From positions 62,001-126,000 of the forward strand of contig NZ_FOXU01000004.1 in the NCBI RefSeq assembly GCF_900115805.1: a DNA stretch of 64,000 bases. The letters are read 5' to 3'. The stretch comes from Psychrobacillus psychrotolerans. GTDB lineage: Bacteria; Bacillota; Bacilli; Bacillales_A; Planococcaceae. Within the stretch, counting starts at the first letter, position 1. Every line of letters begins with the position of its first letter. The notes under the pieces were generated by a model. That model searched no databases. It was given only the letters and a program-made list of their open reading frames with translations, and was not told the DNA's origin. The translations under genes and the position numbers were made by a program. Positions 27,300 to 36,329 of this stretch are shown here, piece after piece.

Positions 27300-27959
27300 A
27301 TGATTGATCTAAAGGACGTTCGAAAACATTATCGTTCAGGAAACCTAAAATCAGAGGTTTTACGTGGAGTTAATCTACAAGTGAAGCAAGGTGAATATGT
27401 AGCAATCATGGGGAAATCCGGTTCTGGTAAGAGTACGATGCTAAATTTACTAGGTACATTGGATGTGCTAGATAAGGGGGAATACAAATTAGCTGGAAAG
27501 TCTGTACATAAAATGAGTCGAGGAAAGCGTGTTCGACTTCGCAATGAAGAAATTGGATTTGTATTTCAGCATTTTCAATTGATCCCTAATTTATCGGTAT
27601 TTCAGAATGTACTTCTTCCGTTGACTTATGGTCGAAAACGATTAGGAAAGAAAAAAGCAAGAGTGCTTGCATTACTCGATGAGATGGGTTTGTTGGATAA
27701 AAAGAACCAAAAACCAGATCGTTTGTCAGGCGGAGAAAAGCAACGTGTAGCAATCGCTAGAGCGCTAGTGAATGAACCTGGATTAATATTAGCGGATGAG
27801 CCGACTGGAAGCTTGGATGAAGAAACTACTGAAAATATTTTGAGCTTGTTTGACAGAGTACATGAACAAGGTGCCACGATTGTAGTTATTACACATGATC
27901 AAGAAGTAGCGGATCGAGCAGGTCGAATCTTGCGGTTACAGAATGGGGTGCTTGTATGA
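27300..27959 (+). CDS. ABC transporter ATP-binding protein (MacB/LolD type)
   Basis: The 219-residue ATPase has Walker [11 protein letters not shown]-loop region [14 protein letters not shown], signature [15 protein letters not shown], Walker [15 protein letters not shown] and the H-loop [11 protein letters not shown]. This layout is the MacB/LolD subfamily that pairs with FtsX-like permeases. It overlaps the following permease by four bases, so the two form one transporter. AAAGGGAGG precedes ATG 27300. Substrates of such pairs include antimicrobial peptides and lipoproteins; here it is unknown. Confidence 0.9.
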   Translation: MIDLKDVRKHYRSGNLKSEVLRGVNLQVKQGEYVAIMGKSGSGKSTMLNLLGTLDVLDKGEYKLAGKSVHKMSRGKRVRLRNEEIGFVFQHFQLIPNLSVFQNVLLPLTYGRKRLGKKKARVLALLDEMGLLDKKNQKPDRLSGGEKQRVAIARALVNEPGLILADEPTGSLDEETTENILSLFDRVHEQGATIVVITHDQEVADRAGRILRLQNGVLV

Positions 27960-29278
27960 AGTTACTCACTGCATTCAAATTAGCTTGTTTTGGATTATGG
28001 TCGAATCGTTATCGTGTGGTATCTGCAATGATGGGTGTAGTTATCGGAATGTTCGCTGTCATTGTACTAACTGCTATTGCTATTGGTGTAAAGGATACGT
28101 TGATGAAACAGATGGGAAGTCTCGGGGCAGAGCAGATTTTAGTCATGCCTGGACGAGTACTCGATACAGCTAATGGACAAAAGGATTTGCTCAGTGGGTT
28201 GACGAGCGTACCAAGTACACTTACATACGAGGATGCACAGGCAGTTGAAAATGTGCCCAATGTGAAAACAGTAACACCTCAATTAGAGACTGTGAATTTT
28301 GTAGAGTATGAGGATAAGAATGTTCAGTCGGCAATAGTGGGGACAACGGATCAATATAGCCGTGTTCAGCATGCGAAACTTGCAGAAGGTCGATTCTTTA
28401 CAAAGGAAGAGCAACAAGCTGAAGCGAAAGTGGTTGTAGTTGGGAATAATATACACGATTCTTTGCTCGGTAAAAATGAAGTGCCTGATGCGGAAGAAGG
28501 CAGTTCTACAAATGTCGTAGAGTCAAAGCCATGGTGGAAACGTATATTAAACAAGATTCTAGGGGAGGAGGTTTCTGCAGAGGAGACTTCCTTGGTTGGA
28601 AAAAAGATTATGATCAATGAAGAGACCTATGAAGTAATTGGAGTTCTTGCACCTAATGCCACTTTAGGATCCAGTACAGATAATAATGTAGTCATGCCTA
28701 TTGAAACAGCACTAACTACAACAGATATGAAGAACCTAACGAAAATGATTGTGGAAGCTTCTAGTCTAGATGTCGTAGATGAAGTAGATGGGGCTGTGTT
28801 TAATGCACTTGCTGCAAATCATTCAGAAATCGATTTTAGTGTGGTAAAACAAGATCAGATGTTAGGGGCTCTTGGAAAAGTAACCTCGATATTACAGGTG
28901 ATGTTAGTAGGAATAAACGCTACCGCTTTGTTGATAAGTGGAACGGGCATCATGAATGTAATGGTTATGTCCGTTCGAGAACGAACAAGAGAAATTGGGA
29001 TACGTAAAGCCCTCGGTGCCACGACTTTTGAAATCATGATGCAGTTCTTCTTTGAAACATTATTACTATGTATTATTGGGGGGGCTGTAGGAATTGGCCT
29101 CGGCTATGCTTTCATCGAAGTTTGGAACGGTAACATAGAAATCTTTGCACTCGTATTACCGATGTGGGCAGTGAAGCTTGCGTTGTATACTTCCATCGCC
29201 ATTGGTAGTTTAGTAGGAATCTATCCAGCATTGAAGGCAGCGAGTATGAAACCTAGTAAAGCTTTGCGATTTGAGTAG
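27956..29278 (+). CDS. MacB-like ABC transporter permease
   Basis: The 440-residue protein has the MacB fold: one N-terminal helix (about 20-45), a large extracytoplasmic domain (about 50-300) and three C-terminal helices. Family motifs include GVVIGMFAVIVLTAIAIGVK, SVRERTREIGIRKALGA and GIYPALKAASMKPSKALR. It lies fused by overlap to its ATPase. The outer domain has a long acidic insertion (about 170-210). MacB-type systems act as mechanotransducers, not classical importers, so it probably exports or senses an envelope compound. Confidence 0.9.
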   Translation: MKLLTAFKLACFGLWSNRYRVVSAMMGVVIGMFAVIVLTAIAIGVKDTLMKQMGSLGAEQILVMPGRVLDTANGQKDLLSGLTSVPSTLTYEDAQAVENVPNVKTVTPQLETVNFVEYEDKNVQSAIVGTTDQYSRVQHAKLAEGRFFTKEEQQAEAKVVVVGNNIHDSLLGKNEVPDAEEGSSTNVVESKPWWKRILNKILGEEVSAEETSLVGKKIMINEETYEVIGVLAPNATLGSSTDNNVVMPIETALTTTDMKNLTKMIVEASSLDVVDEVDGAVFNALAANHSEIDFSVVKQDQMLGALGKVTSILQVMLVGINATALLISGTGIMNVMVMSVRERTREIGIRKALGATTFEIMMQFFFETLLLCIIGGAVGIGLGYAFIEVWNGNIEIFALVLPMWAVKLALYTSIAIGSLVGIYPALKAASMKPSKALRFE

Positions 29279-29285
29279 ACTATTT

Positions 29286-29314
29286 TGTCCCTGTGTAGCA
29301 AACAATTCAGATAA
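29286..29314 (+). repeat. TGTCCCTGTGTA repeat, single unit
   Basis: TGTCCCTGTGTAGCAAACAA plus TTCAGATAAT starts eight bases after the permease stop. Confidence 0.87.
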
Positions 29315-29320
29315 TATGGA

Positions 29321-29354
29321 AAAGAGCAGATTAAACTATATCTGCTCTTTTTTT
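29321..29354. terminator. Bidirectional terminator
   Basis: AAAGAGCAGAT and ATCTGCTCTTT arms with flanking A and T runs stop both the + permease and the - DUF2599 gene. Confidence 0.9.
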
Positions 29355-29359
29355 GTGCA

Positions 29360-30166
29360 TTATTTAGGATTACATGATGCCATTACTGTGGCGAAGTAGT
29401 CTACATCTGGTCTACTAGGTTCTAAGTTCCATGCGTTTTTTTTCTTAGCAAAGTCAAAGTGACAATCAAATTGATCTTGCATGCCACCAGCGTTGTACCA
29501 ATTAGTATCGCTATCGTGAATAGATTTAATTTTGTCCCAAGCGTCTATTTTTATAGCGTAATTTAAGTTTGGGTTTGTTGAACTAGTAATGTCTGCCTTT
29601 TGGGACAGACTTAATGATGCCATTTTGCCTCTATTGATCCACTCACTATTAGTAAAATAAGTGGAAAAAGAGGTTACTTTCATCTTCACTTGAATTTCAA
29701 CTAAACTCAAAATATTGTTTGATTGTACGTTAAGTTGCAGATTGTTGTTATCTAAAACTGTTGTTGTCAGTTGAGCCTGCTCATCGTTATTTACTATTTC
29801 CACATCAATAATTCCTATTGAACGATTCTGCCCATTATATATATTACCCGAATTGAAAGTTCTTCGGGATTCATTTTGATAAAGAGTGACACTTTCATCT
29901 TTATTAAGTTCTAGAGGTACCTGAATGGTAGTACTTGCAGTTGAAGGAACAAATGAAACATGGAGAATCGTATTATCGCCTTCATTTACTTTACTATAAG
30001 AGGCTGTTTTGACACTTCCTGCATTTGCTTTAGAAACCTTAGTAAGCAAGTTAATACTAACTTTGTTTTTCTTTTCAAGCGCGTTAACAGGAGTGATGTG
30101 TACTGAACTAATTAGTATTAAAATTATGCAGAATGCACTGGTAATTTTCTTGCATGTGCTCTTCAT
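29360..30166 (-). CDS. Secreted protein with DUF2599-like C-terminus
   Basis: The 268-residue protein starts with a Sec signal peptide (MKSTCKKITSAFCIILILIS...VNA). The C-terminal part, WYNAGGMQDQFDCHFDFAKK and PSRPDVDYFATVMASCNP, fits the DUF2599 family of secreted proteins, with two Cys that could pair. The middle (about 45-180) is Asn/Thr-rich beta-type sequence. Role unknown. The ribosome site (GGGGA) is weak. Confidence 0.7.
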   Translation of the reverse strand: MKSTCKKITSAFCIILILISSVHITPVNALEKKNKVSINLLTKVSKANAGSVKTASYSKVNEGDNTILHVSFVPSTASTTIQVPLELNKDESVTLYQNESRRTFNSGNIYNGQNRSIGIIDVEIVNNDEQAQLTTTVLDNNNLQLNVQSNNILSLVEIQVKMKVTSFSTYFTNSEWINRGKMASLSLSQKADITSSTNPNLNYAIKIDAWDKIKSIHDSDTNWYNAGGMQDQFDCHFDFAKKKNAWNLEPSRPDVDYFATVMASCNPK

Positions 30167-30565
30167 GGTTGTCTGATTTCCCCTAACGATTCATAACTTT
30201 TTCTCTCTATATTCATTGGCAAGTATCATTTTTCTCTTCTTGAGTTAATTTATAGAATTGATAAATATTAATTGTGGTTATAATGACCTATTTTATAACC
30301 TACATTCCCCACCTATTAATGGAACTTTAGTATTATTTATGTTGAACAAAACTATAATAACATGTACCTATAAAGCTGTCATTATAAATTTATGATTATT
30401 TTAATAAATTTTATTTATTTTGTAGTGTATGAAAATAAACCTATTATTGTTTACAAAATTATTACAATATTCTCATTGCCATAGGCGGTTTGTTGGACTA
30501 TCGTTAGGGGGGGCTTATAAAGTAAAAATTGGGAGAAAATAATTTATTTAAATAGGAGTGAAAAG
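30167..30565. other. 399-bp divergent intergenic region
   Basis: This very AT-rich spacer lies between two divergent secreted-protein genes and must hold promoters for both. I see TTGTTTACA-like and ACTATAATA-like boxes but no pair with convincing spacing, and no gene. AGGAG before 30566 is the only firm signal. Confidence 0.45.
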
Positions 30566-33160
30566 ATGAAGAAGAACACGTTTAAGAAATCAGTAGTAGC
30601 TGCGGCTTTAGTCACGTCTTTATTTGCTGGTACAAATGTAGGTTTTGCTAGTAGTTCGATGCAAGATGTTGTGGATCAAGCGAGAAAAGATATGAAAAAT
30701 GCAGCTTATGCATATGTAGTTCCTGCTCAAGGTGGCAAACTTGCTACTAGCAAAGAGTTATCTCCAGCACTTAACAAAGCTAAAGATAATTACGTAAAAG
30801 CGAAGGCTGCTATTACGAAATCTAATGCGAAAAATAAATCTGCTTTGCTAAAAGATTTAAACGATCTATATAATGAACGTGTTACAAAAGGAATAATTCC
30901 TTACATTGATGCTTATAACTATGCGGATAAATATTTAACTCCAATCATGAATGATATTAAAAAAGCGGAAGCTGCTAAGGACTGGGCGAAGGTTGAGACT
31001 TTATATCATAAATTGTCTGTTCAACTGAAGAGTCGTACATCTATTCTTTATCGTTTTAGTGGAAAAGCAGCGAGAGATTTGTTGTTAGACCAGTATAAAG
31101 AACCAGCAAACACGAAGCGTGATCAGTTGATGGTTCCTGTCACTGTTTATATGAAGGTTGTACAAGCAGAGAAATTATTAGCAGCTGGCAATAAAGCCGA
31201 GGCTAAGAAAGTAATCGATACGATTACGCCTTTATTGGATAGACTTCCTACTGCTAGTGCCTATCCAATGGTAGAAGATTTATTGAAAAAGGTAGAAGCA
31301 GTTATTAAAGCATCAGGAGCGGATTCAAGTTCAAAAGATGCGGTGTCATTACGTATTTTAGGAACTTCTGATATTCATACAAATATCGTAAACTATGATT
31401 ATTACAAAGATACAGAGTCCAATAGTTTAGGTCTTGCGAAAACAGCAACACTTATCAAAACTGCACGTGCGGAAAATAGCAGTTCGTTACTATTTGATAA
31501 TGGAGATGCAATTCAAGGAACTCCACTTGGTTCGTACAAGCAAGCTGTAGATAAATTAGTAGATGGGGAAGAACATCCATCTGTAACGGCAATGGAATTG
31601 TTGGGTTATGACGGTGCAACTTTTGGTAATCATGAATTCAACTACGGACTAGATTATTTAGATGAAGTAATGGATGATGCAAACTTCCCGTATGTGAATG
31701 CGAATGTGCAAGACGCTAAAACTGGGAAACTATTGTATACTCCATACACATTGATAGACCAAGAAGTGGTGGATGCAGAAGGCGATAAATCAACGATCAA
31801 AGTTGGGGTAACTGGTATTGTACCTCCACAAATCCTGAAATGGGATAAATCTCATCTAGAAGGAAAAGTAAAAGTACAAGATTCTGTACAAGCAGTACAA
31901 GCTATTATTCCTGAAATGAAAAAAGCAGGAGCAGACGTAGTTATAGTGCTTTCCCACTCAGGTCTTGGAGATACAAAGCATGAGGTTGGCGAAGAGGATG
32001 TTACGTATCTTCTGACGAAAGTTGAAGGCATAGATGCAATTATTACAGGACATGCACACCAAGTATTCCCTGGTAAAGTGGATGCATCATTAACAAATGT
32101 TGATATCGAAAACGGTACTATTAATGGCGTTCCCGTTGTAATGCCTGGTAAATTCGGTAGTCATTTAGGTGTAATTGACTTAACTTTAGAGAAAAAAGGG
32201 AATGACTGGAATGTGACGAAATCTAAAGCGGAAGTTCGCACTATCGCTAAAGATTCAACGGATGTTGATAAAACAGTTGTAGACGCTGTAAAAGAAGCAC
32301 ATGAGGGAACGATTAAATATGTACGTCAAGCAGTAGGAACAACTACAGCTGATATTCATAGTTACTTCTCACAAGTACAAGATGATCCATCGATTCAAAT
32401 CGTAACAAATGCGCAAACCGAGTACGTAAAAGCAAAACTAAAAGGTACAGCAAATGAGAAATTGCCAGTCCTTTCTGCAGGTGCGCCATTTAAAGCAGGA
32501 ACAAGAAGCGATCCTGAGTACTACACATATGTACCAAAAGGCGAGCTAGCAATTAAAAACGTAGCTGACTTATATTTATACGACAACACTGTAGCAACAG
32601 TTAAAGTAACTGGAGCAGATGTTAAAGAATGGTTGGAAATGTCTGCGGGTCAATTTAACCAAATTGATGCAACCAAAACTGGCGACCAACAGCTGATCAA
32701 TACAGACTTCCGCTCATACAACTATGACGTAATTGATGGGGTAACATACGAAATTGATGTGACGAAACCAGCAAAATACGATGCAGATGGAAATCTAGTA
32801 AATGACAAATCATCACGTATTACAAATTTACAGTACGATGGTAAACCAATTGACTTAAAACAAGAATTCATCGTTGCTACAAATAACTACCGTGCAAATG
32901 GGACATTCCCAGGCGTACGAAATGCAACAGCAATCGAAATCTACCCAGATGAAAACCGTCAAACAATTATCGACTACATTCTTGCAGAGAAAACAATCGA
33001 TCCATCTGCAGACGGCAACTGGAAATTTGCAGCACTACCAGCAAGCGCAACAATCGTATTCGAATCCTCTAAACAAGCAGAAAAAGTTATCCCTGCTAAC
33101 GGCAGTATTAAGTATGTAGGTGAAGGTACGGATGGGTTTGGGAAGTATTCTATTAAGTGA
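30566..33160 (+). CDS. Secreted SbsC-domain/5'-nucleotidase fusion
   Basis: The 864-residue protein has a signal peptide ending NVGFA. A helical SbsC-like domain (about 30-255) has AYNYADKYLTPIMNDIK, TSILYRFSGKAARDLLL and YKEPANTKRDQLMVPVT, near-identical to the protein at 24167. A metallophosphatase follows (about 265-560) with RILGTSDIHTN, LLFDNGDAIQG, FGNHEFNYG and ITGHAHQVFPG metal-binding motifs. The 5'-nucleotidase C-terminal domain (about 570-850) completes it. It should hydrolyse extracellular nucleotides or 2',3'-cyclic nucleotides at the cell surface. No LPXTG or SLH motif is seen, so the SbsC-like domain may be the wall anchor. AGGAG precedes ATG 30566. Confidence 0.92.
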   Translation: MKKNTFKKSVVAAALVTSLFAGTNVGFASSSMQDVVDQARKDMKNAAYAYVVPAQGGKLATSKELSPALNKAKDNYVKAKAAITKSNAKNKSALLKDLNDLYNERVTKGIIPYIDAYNYADKYLTPIMNDIKKAEAAKDWAKVETLYHKLSVQLKSRTSILYRFSGKAARDLLLDQYKEPANTKRDQLMVPVTVYMKVVQAEKLLAAGNKAEAKKVIDTITPLLDRLPTASAYPMVEDLLKKVEAVIKASGADSSSKDAVSLRILGTSDIHTNIVNYDYYKDTESNSLGLAKTATLIKTARAENSSSLLFDNGDAIQGTPLGSYKQAVDKLVDGEEHPSVTAMELLGYDGATFGNHEFNYGLDYLDEVMDDANFPYVNANVQDAKTGKLLYTPYTLIDQEVVDAEGDKSTIKVGVTGIVPPQILKWDKSHLEGKVKVQDSVQAVQAIIPEMKKAGADVVIVLSHSGLGDTKHEVGEEDVTYLLTKVEGIDAIITGHAHQVFPGKVDASLTNVDIENGTINGVPVVMPGKFGSHLGVIDLTLEKKGNDWNVTKSKAEVRTIAKDSTDVDKTVVDAVKEAHEGTIKYVRQAVGTTTADIHSYFSQVQDDPSIQIVTNAQTEYVKAKLKGTANEKLPVLSAGAPFKAGTRSDPEYYTYVPKGELAIKNVADLYLYDNTVATVKVTGADVKEWLEMSAGQFNQIDATKTGDQQLINTDFRSYNYDVIDGVTYEIDVTKPAKYDADGNLVNDKSSRITNLQYDGKPIDLKQEFIVATNNYRANGTFPGVRNATAIEIYPDENRQTIIDYILAEKTIDPSADGNWKFAALPASATIVFESSKQAEKVIPANGSIKYVGEGTDGFGKYSIK

Positions 33161-33186
33161 CCCTGTGTAGCAAACAATTCTGATAT
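33158..33186 (+). repeat. TGTCCCTGTGTA repeat, single unit at gene end
   Basis: TGACCCTGTGTAGCAAACAA plus TTCTGATAT; its first three bases are the stop codon of the 5'-nucleotidase gene. Confidence 0.87.
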
Positions 33187-33198
33187 TTAACTGTAGTA

Positions 33199-33238
33199 TG
33201 CACACTCTCTAGGTTTTCTCTGGAGGGTGTGTTTTTTT
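33199..33238 (+). terminator. Rho-independent terminator
   Basis: GCACACTCTC and GAGGGTGTG arms surround a TAGGTTTTCTCTG loop and are followed by a T run. It serves the 5'-nucleotidase gene. Confidence 0.75.
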
Positions 33239-33239
33239 G

Positions 33240-33286
33240 TGTCCCTGTGTAAGAAACAATTTCGAATTGTTTCTTACACAGGGACA
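33240..33286. repeat. TGTCCCTGTGTA repeat, perfect 47-bp palindrome
   Basis: Two 22-nt arms, TGTCCCTGTGTAAGAAACAA(TT) and its exact reverse complement, enclose the loop TCG. The hairpin lies just after the terminator. Confidence 0.95.
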
Positions 33287-33317
33287 ACATAATTTTTAGA
33301 CTTTTCCAAAAAAATAA

Positions 33318-33346
33318 TTGACTATACATTATAATTGTCTTACAAT
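33318..33346 (+). promoter_or_regulatory. Sigma-A promoter with FadR-type operator for the kdgD operon
   Basis: TTGACT at 33318-33323 and TACAAT at 33341-33346 are separated by 17 bp. Inside and overlapping the -10 lies TTGTCTTACAA (33335-33345), which fits the TnGTnnnACnA pattern bound by FadR-subfamily GntR regulators. A gene of that subfamily is at 40433 in the same locus, so binding there would block the promoter. Confidence 0.65.
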
Positions 33347-33398
33347 AAAATTTATAGAAAATTAAAACTATTAAGTAGAATAGAAGGGTGGAATTATT

Positions 33399-34328
33399 AT
33401 GACACAGCAAAAGAGGCAAGCACCAAAAGGAATTTTAGGATTTCCTGTTGCCCCAATGGATTCTGAAGGGAAAATAGATTTAGAAGCATTAGGGAAGAAT
33501 ATCGATTTTTTACTAGAGGGTGGGTTAAGTTCTATATTCGTTGCATGCGGTGCAGGTGAGTTGCATGCAATTAGCAATGAAGAATATAGAACGATGGTGG
33601 AAGTGGCTGTAAATAGAACGAAAGGGAAAGTTCCTCTTTATACAGGCGTTGGTGGAAACATTTCACATGCTTTAGAGCAAACAAAGATTTCCAAAGAGCT
33701 AGGTGTGGAAGGTTACTTAATCTTACCGCCATATTTGATTGATCCCTCACAGGACGGAATTTACGATTATTTAAGAACGATTATTCAAAGCACTGATTTG
33801 AATGCAATCGTCTATCAACGAGACAATTGTATTCTAGATTCCAAGACACTTAAGAAACTATGTGAGCTTCCACAACTTGTAGGGTTTAAAGATGGAGTAG
33901 GAAATATGGAGATTAATACTGAATTTACTCATTTGATAGGTGATCGTTTAGAGTGGGTGAATGGAATGCCTCTAGCAGAAGTGACAATGGCCGCGTATGT
34001 GAATTTAGGTTTTACATCGTATTCATCGGCAATTTCTAACTACATTCCGCATATTTCAGCCATGTACTATGAAGCTCTTTTGGCTGGCAATAAAGAAGTT
34101 GCACATGAGTTACATGAAGACGTTATTCTACCAATTCATCGACTTCGAAAACAGAAAAAAGGCTATGCTGTTTCTCTTATTAAGGCGGGAATGCAAATTG
34201 TTGGTCTGCCGGTGACAACGAATGTTAGAGCACCCATTGCTACCGTTGAAAAAGAACATTATGAAGAATTAAAGATAATTATTGATCATGCATTGAAAAA
34301 ATATCCCGCTCCCTCAAGAGCAATATAA
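33399..34328 (+). CDS. kdgD: 5-dehydro-4-deoxyglucarate dehydratase
   Basis: The 309-residue protein belongs to the DHDPS/N-acetylneuraminate lyase superfamily and is close to Bacillus YcbC/KdgD. It turns 5-keto-4-deoxyglucarate into 2,5-dioxopentanoate with loss of water and CO2. The Schiff-base lysine is K164 in GFKDGVGNM, the catalytic Tyr is Y139 in YQRDN, and ACGAGEL is the carboxylate-binding loop. It leads the operon with the aldehyde dehydrogenase that takes the next step. GAAGGGTGG precedes ATG 33399. The upstream enzymes (glucarate or galactarate dehydratase) are not in this window. Confidence 0.92.
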   Translation: MTQQKRQAPKGILGFPVAPMDSEGKIDLEALGKNIDFLLEGGLSSIFVACGAGELHAISNEEYRTMVEVAVNRTKGKVPLYTGVGGNISHALEQTKISKELGVEGYLILPPYLIDPSQDGIYDYLRTIIQSTDLNAIVYQRDNCILDSKTLKKLCELPQLVGFKDGVGNMEINTEFTHLIGDRLEWVNGMPLAEVTMAAYVNLGFTSYSSAISNYIPHISAMYYEALLAGNKEVAHELHEDVILPIHRLRKQKKGYAVSLIKAGMQIVGLPVTTNVRAPIATVEKEHYEELKIIIDHALKKYPAPSRAI

Positions 34329-34344
34329 TAGGAGGCTCTTTTAA

Positions 34345-35805
34345 ATGACAACGATAGCTAAAACAAAAACATACTTGAATTATATAAACGGAGAATGGAC
34401 TGTTTCAGAAACAGGAGAAACAGCCGAAAGTAAAAATCCAGCAAATACAGATGAAGTGGTTGGTCTTTATCAACTATCTTCAGCCAAGGACTTTGACCTA
34501 GCTGCTACGTCCGCAAGAAAAGCACAAAAAGCATGGCGTAAACTTACTGGAAATGTAAGAGGTGACTACTTGCTTAAAGCTGCAGCTATTTTGGAAGAAC
34601 GTATAGAGGATATCGCAACAGCCATGACCAAAGAAATGGGAAAGACATTTGCTGAAGCGAAAGGAGAAACTGCACGTGGTGTAGCTATCTTACGTTATTA
34701 TGCAGGAGAAGGCATGCGCCCGATTGGTGATGTTATTCCTCCTACTGATAGCGAAGCTCTTATGTTTACAACTAGAGTACCCCTTGGGGTCGTTGGTGTT
34801 ATTACACCTTGGAACTTCCCGGTAGCTATACCGATATGGAAGATGGCACCAGCACTAATTTACGGTAATACAGTTGTTATTAAACCAGCAAGTGAGACTG
34901 CGGTTACTTGTGCAAAAGTGATTGCGTGTTTGCATGATGCAGGAATTCCAACTGGAGTTATTAATATGGTAACCGGTTCGGGTTCACTAATTGGAACAGA
35001 GATGGCCAACCATCCTGAAATAGATGGAATCACATTTACTGGTTCTAATGCGGTAGGCAAACAGCTCGCACAAACAGCCATATCAAGGGGGATCAAATAT
35101 CAACTTGAAATGGGTGGAAAAAACCCAGTGATTGTTGCGAATGATGCGGATTTAGATTTGGCGGTGGAAGCAACTATTAGTGGCGGACTAAAATCATCAG
35201 GTCAAAAGTGTACGGCAACGAGTAGAGTTATAGTCCAATCAGAAGTTTATGAGCAATTTAAAGAAAAACTTCTAGAAAAAGTGGCAGGCATTACAATTGG
35301 AGATGGCATGGAAGAAGGGACATGGATGGGTCCTTCCGCAAATGAAAATCAGTTGAATACAGTACTCTCAGCTATTGCAAAAGGAAAATCAGAAGGTGCT
35401 ACACTTCTCTTTGGTGGAGAAAAAGTAGAAAAAGAAGGCTTGAATGGTCATTATGTTGAACCAACAGTTTTCGAAGGTGTCTCCTCCACTATGGCACTTG
35501 CACGAGAAGAAATTTTTGGACCTGTTCTTGCGCTTATGAAAGTAAACACAATTGAAGAGGCACTAGAATTGGCAAATGACTCCGAATATGGACTAAGTGC
35601 CTCCATTTTTACAACGAAAATTAGTAATATGCTGTCGTTTATTAATGAAATGGATGCAGGTTTAGTACGTATTAACGCTGAAAGTGCAGGGGTTGAATTA
35701 CAAGCACCATTTGGTGGTATGAAACAGTCAAGTTCTCATTCTCGTGAACAAGGACAAGCGGCAAAAGAGTTTTATACAGCTATAAAAACAGTGTTCATTA
35801 AATAA
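34345..35805 (+). CDS. Aldehyde dehydrogenase, probable 2,5-dioxovalerate dehydrogenase
   Basis: The 486-residue NAD(P)-dependent enzyme has the catalytic Cys C289 in [11 protein letters not shown], general base E255 in LEMGGKNP, the [12 protein letters not shown] coenzyme loop and the late EEIFGPVL motif. Next to kdgD its expected substrate is 2,5-dioxovalerate (alpha-ketoglutarate semialdehyde), giving 2-oxoglutarate for the TCA cycle. AGGAGGC precedes ATG 34345, 16 bp after kdgD. Confidence 0.92.
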   Translation: MTTIAKTKTYLNYINGEWTVSETGETAESKNPANTDEVVGLYQLSSAKDFDLAATSARKAQKAWRKLTGNVRGDYLLKAAAILEERIEDIATAMTKEMGKTFAEAKGETARGVAILRYYAGEGMRPIGDVIPPTDSEALMFTTRVPLGVVGVITPWNFPVAIPIWKMAPALIYGNTVVIKPASETAVTCAKVIACLHDAGIPTGVINMVTGSGSLIGTEMANHPEIDGITFTGSNAVGKQLAQTAISRGIKYQLEMGGKNPVIVANDADLDLAVEATISGGLKSSGQKCTATSRVIVQSEVYEQFKEKLLEKVAGITIGDGMEEGTWMGPSANENQLNTVLSAIAKGKSEGATLLFGGEKVEKEGLNGHYVEPTVFEGVSSTMALAREEIFGPVLALMKVNTIEEALELANDSEYGLSASIFTTKISNMLSFINEMDAGLVRINAESAGVELQAPFGGMKQSSSHSREQGQAAKEFYTAIKTVFIK

Positions 35806-35831
35806 AAAAGCCCTTAAGTGGAGGTGTAAGA

Positions 35832-36293
35832 ATGACTTATGAAGAAAATTTAGAAGGTAAAGGATATAAACTACCAACGCAATCAAATAAACGTATATTT
35901 GAGGCAGGAGTTAGAACTGGTAATTTGATTTTTGTTAGTGGTAATGCAGCGAAAGTAGATGGTGTATTAAAATATAAAGGGATTGTCGGAGATACAGTTA
36001 CTTTGGAACAGGCACAAGATGCGGCTAAGATTGCTTTTGTAAATTGTTTAGCGACAGTACGGAATATGATGGGTAGTTTGGATAGGATGAAGAGAATTGT
36101 TAATATAAAAGGCTATGTGGCAAGTACTCCAGAATTCACTGACCAACCAAAAGTGATGGATGAAGTATCTAGATTGGCAATTGAGATATTTGGCGAAGTA
36201 GGAAAACATAGTAGGGTTTCACTTGGAACATCTTCACTACCGGAAGGAACACCTGTAGAAGTTGAAATTGTTGTTGAAGTGGAATTTGATTGA
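35832..36293 (+). CDS. RidA/YjgF-family protein
   Basis: The 153-residue protein resembles the longer RidA-like group (YjgF/YER057c/UK114), with FVSGNAAKVDG, AAKIAFVNCLATVRNMMG and a C-terminal VEIVVEVEF strand. RidA itself deaminates reactive imines, but in this longer group the catalytic Arg of RidA (usually in a C-terminal R-x-x-V motif) is not evident here. It is the third gene of the kdgD operon, 26 bp after the dehydrogenase. Its presence suggests that an imine or enamine intermediate arises in the pathway. Confidence 0.85.
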   Translation: MTYEENLEGKGYKLPTQSNKRIFEAGVRTGNLIFVSGNAAKVDGVLKYKGIVGDTVTLEQAQDAAKIAFVNCLATVRNMMGSLDRMKRIVNIKGYVASTPEFTDQPKVMDEVSRLAIEIFGEVGKHSRVSLGTSSLPEGTPVEVEIVVEVEFD

Positions 36294-36329
36294 AAAATAT
36301 GCAAAATAACTAGATAAGGAGAATGATTG

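Noticed and set aside
33240-33286. The palindromic repeats as ordinary rho-independent terminators
   Set aside because: They lack T runs, all have the same long arms, and several lie directly after a separate terminator; a dispersed repeat family explains them better, although they may still affect mRNA ends.
33399-34328. Assignment of the kdgD gene as dapA or a hydroxyproline-pathway deaminase
   Set aside because: The sequence follows Bacillus KdgD closely (start, YQRDN, GFKDGVGNM), and its neighbour is a dioxovalerate-type dehydrogenase.
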